A stretch of 8,590 bases of DNA. It comes from Gammaproteobacteria bacterium. Lineage in GTDB: Bacteria > Pseudomonadota > Gammaproteobacteria > Pseudomonadales > Azotimanducaceae. Both the position numbers and the translations under genes were made by a program. The first letter of the stretch is position 1; each line of letters begins with the position of its first letter. Location of the stretch: assembly GCA_003476445.1 (NCBI GenBank), contig DMUF01000208.1, forward strand, positions 20,481 to 29,070, read 5' to 3'. The notes beneath the pieces were generated by a model. That model did not search any database. It saw only the letters and a program-made list of their open reading frames with translations, and was not told the DNA's origin. Below, one piece after another: positions 6,202 through 8,590 of the stretch.

Positions 6202-8071
6202 GCACAGCGCGATAGGCGGCATCGATGGCGCCATTGACGTAGGCGAACGCCTCGGAGTCGGCGTTCGCGATGGAAATGCGACCGATCTGCTGGCGGCCGA
6301 TCACATGCGGGCCCGCGCCACGACTTGTTGCCGGGGGATCCCACAGATCCGTGTACTCCCACGTATAGCCGTGGGGCCAGCGGTTTACCGTGATGGCAGC
6401 GATGTCGCGATCGGGATCAAAGCCATGACTGCCCCACGCGGCGTCCAGTTGCGCCCGCACTGCGGCTTCGTAATCTTCGAACCGCAGCGCAAGCATCGCG
6501 TGGCGCCCATTGCGCAAACGCTCCCGCGGATCGGTGCCCGTCTCGCGCGTCGCGCCCGCATGCCAGCAGTCGAGCACGACCGGTTGGTCCGGATTAGCGC
6601 TGTAGCGGTAGCCGCCCATGCTCACCGGAAAGTCGAGCCCGAGGCGTGACAGAAAGCCGCCCGGGGCGTGCACCTCGCCAATACCGGAGTCGGCTATGGC
6701 GCGCCAATTAAGCAGGCCCACGTTGATCACCGCGAGCGGGATTTTCTCTGGGTACTCGAGCGCTTCCCGCTGCGCGGGTCCGAGCTCCGGACAAAGGTGC
6801 GGAATCATGTTATTCCAGCACGCAAGGATGACGTGCTTGGCTTCCACCCGCGCCGCTGTGCCGCCGCGCACATAGACAACCTCGGCACCGGAAGCGGTAT
6901 TGCGCACGTCGACAGCTGTACTCGCGAGTCGGATCCGCACCTGCTGTTCCGCTCGATCCAGGCGATCATAGCGCGCGCGCGTCAGCACCACGTCTTCCAT
7001 TGTCTGCCCGGGAATGGCGTCGGGCACAAGCGAACGCACGAGGAGCCGGGCAAGACCCGCATTACCGTCGGGGAAGTGGAAGATGTAAGGCTCTTCGGGA
7101 TAGAGGCCAGCGCCGAGATCGGTTTCGCCGCTTGCGTCCGTTGCTTCGAACCCGGAGGCTGACCGGTGCCCCGACAGTGCCGCCACACCCTGGGACAACC
7201 CGGCACCAAAAACGGGGAAATCGAGCATTTCCCGGAGCGAGAGGGCGTCGGCACCAAACCCCCAGAATGTGCGCGTAAGGTCTCGTAGCACGCGCAAACC
7301 ATCTTCCGGCATCTCTGTGGCAAGACGCAGGAAATCTTCGAAGGGCAGGCGCTCGGGTTCGTCGAGACGCTCGCGCAGAGCGGGGCTATCGATAAACTGG
7401 CCCGCATAGAGACGCTCGAGCGCAGCTCGAGCCTTGGCAGACACCGGATACGCCGCGAGACGCCGACGACGCTCGTCCGCGTTCGCTGCGGTGACCGCAT
7501 CGCGGACCAGCCGGTTCACACCAAACGTGTCCTTCGCGAACAGCACGCCCTGGTCCAGGTGATGACGCGCCTGGAATCCAGCGTCGAAATAGTCATAGAA
7601 CCGCTTCACGTCGACGCCCACGGCACGAATAACCTGGCGGGCCACGCGAGAATAGCTCGCCGGCGCGTCGATGCTCTGGCTGCCGCCATACCCGATGAGC
7701 GTGCGGCCGTCGATGTCGAACTCATTGCGCTTGGCGTGACCGCCGAAATCGTCGTGGTTATCCAGAATCAGGATGCGGGCTTCTGCACCCATCTGCTGCC
7801 GAAAAAGCCACGCCGCCGAGAGCCCGGAGATACCCGCGCCCACCACCACGAGGTCATAGACGGAATCGGTGCGTCCGCGCGGTCGCGGCCAGCGCGCGCC
7901 CTCGCGCGCGAGCGCATGCGCCACCTCGAATGCCCCTTCATGGGCGCCGCGAAGCCCGGTGAACGCCGGCGGATAGGGCGCACCCGTCGCGGCGGCAAAG
8001 CCCGGCACCGCGTGCGCAGCGATCGGCACGGCCATACCCTGCAAAAACGCGCGCCGGGTAATCGTTCGCAC
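6182..8071 (-). CDS. spdH: Tat-exported FAD flavoprotein, spermidine dehydrogenase-like
   Basis: Flavin oxidoreductase of 629 residues, resembling spermidine dehydrogenase (EC 1.5.99.6). That enzyme cleaves spermidine to 1,3-diaminopropane and 4-aminobutanal and passes electrons to a non-oxygen acceptor; the characterised enzyme carries FAD and heme. The N-terminus has a twin-arginine signal, TRRAFLQGMAVPIAAHAVPG (5-24), so the folded cofactor-loaded protein should be periplasmic. The FAD motif is YDLVVVGAGISGLSAAW (72-88), followed by LDNHDDFGGHAKRNEF (103-118), a strongly conserved SpdH-type segment. Near the end are RWPHGYTWEYTDLWDP (564-579) and the FAD-closing GRISIANADSEAFAYVNGAI (597-616 region). 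The start is GTG at 8071: GAGGG (8080-8084) sits 8 bases upstream and the Tat motif begins at once. It is the first gene of the minus-strand cluster and is divergent from a Pot-type transporter ATPase, which supports a polyamine role. The assignment rests on recalled family resemblance. Oxidation of another amine is possible, and heme ligands could not be located by eye. Confidence 0.85.
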   Translation of the reverse strand: MRTITRRAFLQGMAVPIAAHAVPGFAAATGAPYPPAFTGLRGAHEGAFEVAHALAREGARWPRPRGRTDSVYDLVVVGAGISGLSAAWLFRQQMGAEARILILDNHDDFGGHAKRNEFDIDGRTLIGYGGSQSIDAPASYSRVARQVIRAVGVDVKRFYDYFDAGFQARHHLDQGVLFAKDTFGVNRLVRDAVTAANADERRRRLAAYPVSAKARAALERLYAGQFIDSPALRERLDEPERLPFEDFLRLATEMPEDGLRVLRDLTRTFWGFGADALSLREMLDFPVFGAGLSQGVAALSGHRSASGFEATDASGETDLGAGLYPEEPYIFHFPDGNAGLARLLVRSLVPDAIPGQTMEDVVLTRARYDRLDRAEQQVRIRLASTAVDVRNTASGAEVVYVRGGTAARVEAKHVILACWNNMIPHLCPELGPAQREALEYPEKIPLAVINVGLLNWRAIADSGIGEVHAPGGFLSRLGLDFPVSMGGYRYSANPDQPVVLDCWHAGATRETGTDPRERLRNGRHAMLALRFEDYEAAVRAQLDAAWGSHGFDPDRDIAAITVNRWPHGYTWEYTDLWDPPATSRGAGPHVIGRQQIGRISIANADSEAFAYVNGAIDAAYRAVHEQTAR

Positions 8072-8156
8072 GGTTACGACCCTCGAGTGACGCGCGTAAG
8101 CCGCGCGCTCTCGCCTATGATAGCCGAACCCGCGCGAGCGCCGATGCGTACAGTCC
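8072..8156. promoter_or_regulatory. Divergent promoter region between spdH-like gene and potG-like gene
   Basis: Only non-coding interval between the two divergent transcription units, so it must hold the promoters for both or be read through from outside. An AT-rich patch at 8116-8122 reads TATGAT on plus and TATCAT on minus, each one mismatch from the sigma-70 -10 box, and the two overlap. I could not find a good -35 box at proper spacing on either strand, so the promoter call is tentative. CGCGCG repeats on both sides of TAAGC at 8091-8107 form a perfect 6-base inverted repeat that could be an operator, but in such GC-rich DNA this may be chance. The ribosome site GAGGG for the minus gene is at 8080-8084. 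Confidence 0.4.
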
Positions 8157-8590
8157 GTGAATGCGAGTGAGTCCCCGAACCCTCAAGCAGCAGGCCCTGA
8201 TGAAGCGTTTCTGCGCATAGAAGGCGTGAGCCGGCAATTCGGCGCGGTGCGCGCGGTTGACCAGGTATCGCTCGATATTCGGGCAGGGGAATTCTTCACT
8301 CTGCTCGGCGGCTCCGGATGCGGCAAGACCACCTTGCTGCGCATGATCGCCGGCTTTGAGCAGCCCGACCGCGGGCGCATCACCATCGCCGGTAGCGATA
8401 TGACCGCGCTGCCGCCGTACCAGCGACCGGTCAACATGATGTTCCAGTCCTACGCGCTGTTCCCGCATCTCAGCGTGTTCGACAACGTGGCGTTTGGTCT
8501 GCGCCAGGAGCGGCTGCCGCGCACGGCGATCCGTACCCGGGTGACGGAAGCGCTCACGCAGTTCGAGATCGAGGCGCTCGCGCGGCGGCG
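8157..8590 (+). CDS. potG: Polyamine ABC transporter ATPase, PotG/PotA-type (C-terminus off right edge)
   Basis: ATP-binding subunit of a putrescine/spermidine ABC importer; 144 codons are visible. FLRIEGVSRQFGAVRAVDQV (18-37) opens the nucleotide-binding domain. Walker A is GGSGCGKTT (51-59), and the Q-loop is in RPVNMMFQSYALFPHLSVFD (90-109) with Gln97. The segment VNMMFQSYALFPH followed by VAFGLRQERLP closely matches PotG of the putrescine system, more than PotA, though both are near. The LSGGQ signature, Walker B and C-terminal regulatory domain lie beyond the edge. The start is GTG at 8157: an in-frame stop at 8121 limits the choice, and the next GTG (8226) falls inside the first conserved strand. 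No good ribosome site precedes 8157. The permease and periplasmic-binding genes expected in such an operon should follow to the right. It is transcribed divergently from the spermidine dehydrogenase gene with 85 bases between starts, consistent with shared control of uptake and breakdown. Confidence 0.9.
   Translation, partial: MNASESPNPQAAGPDEAFLRIEGVSRQFGAVRAVDQVSLDIRAGEFFTLLGGSGCGKTTLLRMIAGFEQPDRGRITIAGSDMTALPPYQRPVNMMFQSYALFPHLSVFDNVAFGLRQERLPRTAIRTRVTEALTQFEIEALARR

Noticed and set aside
5909..6649. 246-codon plus-strand frame spanning the sulfotransferase/spdH junction
   Set aside because: It crosses two well-supported minus-strand genes, shows no motif and has a biased Arg/Ala composition typical of a shadow frame.
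8115..8468. 117-codon minus-strand frame opposite the ABC ATPase
   Set aside because: The plus strand there encodes Walker A and the PotG-like MMFQSYALFPH segment; the antisense frame shows no domain.

Overview
The window is GC-rich, densely coding DNA from a Gram-negative bacterium. The evidence for Gram-negative is a TonB-dependent outer-membrane receptor, a lipobox lipoprotein and a twin-arginine (Tat) signal peptide. Base composition and gene content suggest a Pseudomonadota member, perhaps a marine gammaproteobacterium. That placement is inference; no rRNA or other taxonomic marker is present.

Five genes lie head-to-tail on the minus strand, in transcription order from right to left. 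They are a Tat-exported spermidine dehydrogenase-like flavoprotein (8071-6182), a TPR-sulfotransferase fusion (6201-4522), a TonB-dependent receptor (4427-2043), a PuuB/OrdL-like FAD amine oxidase (about 2038-710) and a lipoprotein amidohydrolase of the YtcJ-like family, cut by the left edge (703-1). Neighbours overlap or are separated by a few bases, except for a 94-base gap in front of the receptor. They probably form one operon. An 85-base divergent intergenic region (8072-8156) separates them from a plus-strand gene cut by the right edge (8157-8590). That gene encodes the ATPase of a putrescine/spermidine ABC importer, closest by eye to PotG.

The most economical reading is a polyamine acquisition and catabolism locus. 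The receptor would bring a ligand across the outer membrane. SpdH would oxidise spermidine in the periplasm, the Pot-type ABC system would import putrescine-like amines, and the PuuB-like oxidase would act in the cytoplasm. The amidohydrolase and the sulfotransferase have no assigned place in any known polyamine pathway. The TonB receptor plus TPR-sulfotransferase pair is the least explained part.

The main sequence anomaly is the oxidase, whose homologous reading frame has no ATG, GTG or TTG start. It begins beside a GTGA stop/start overlap with the receptor gene that is one base out of frame. No RNA genes, CRISPR arrays, insertion sequences or convincing terminators were seen.
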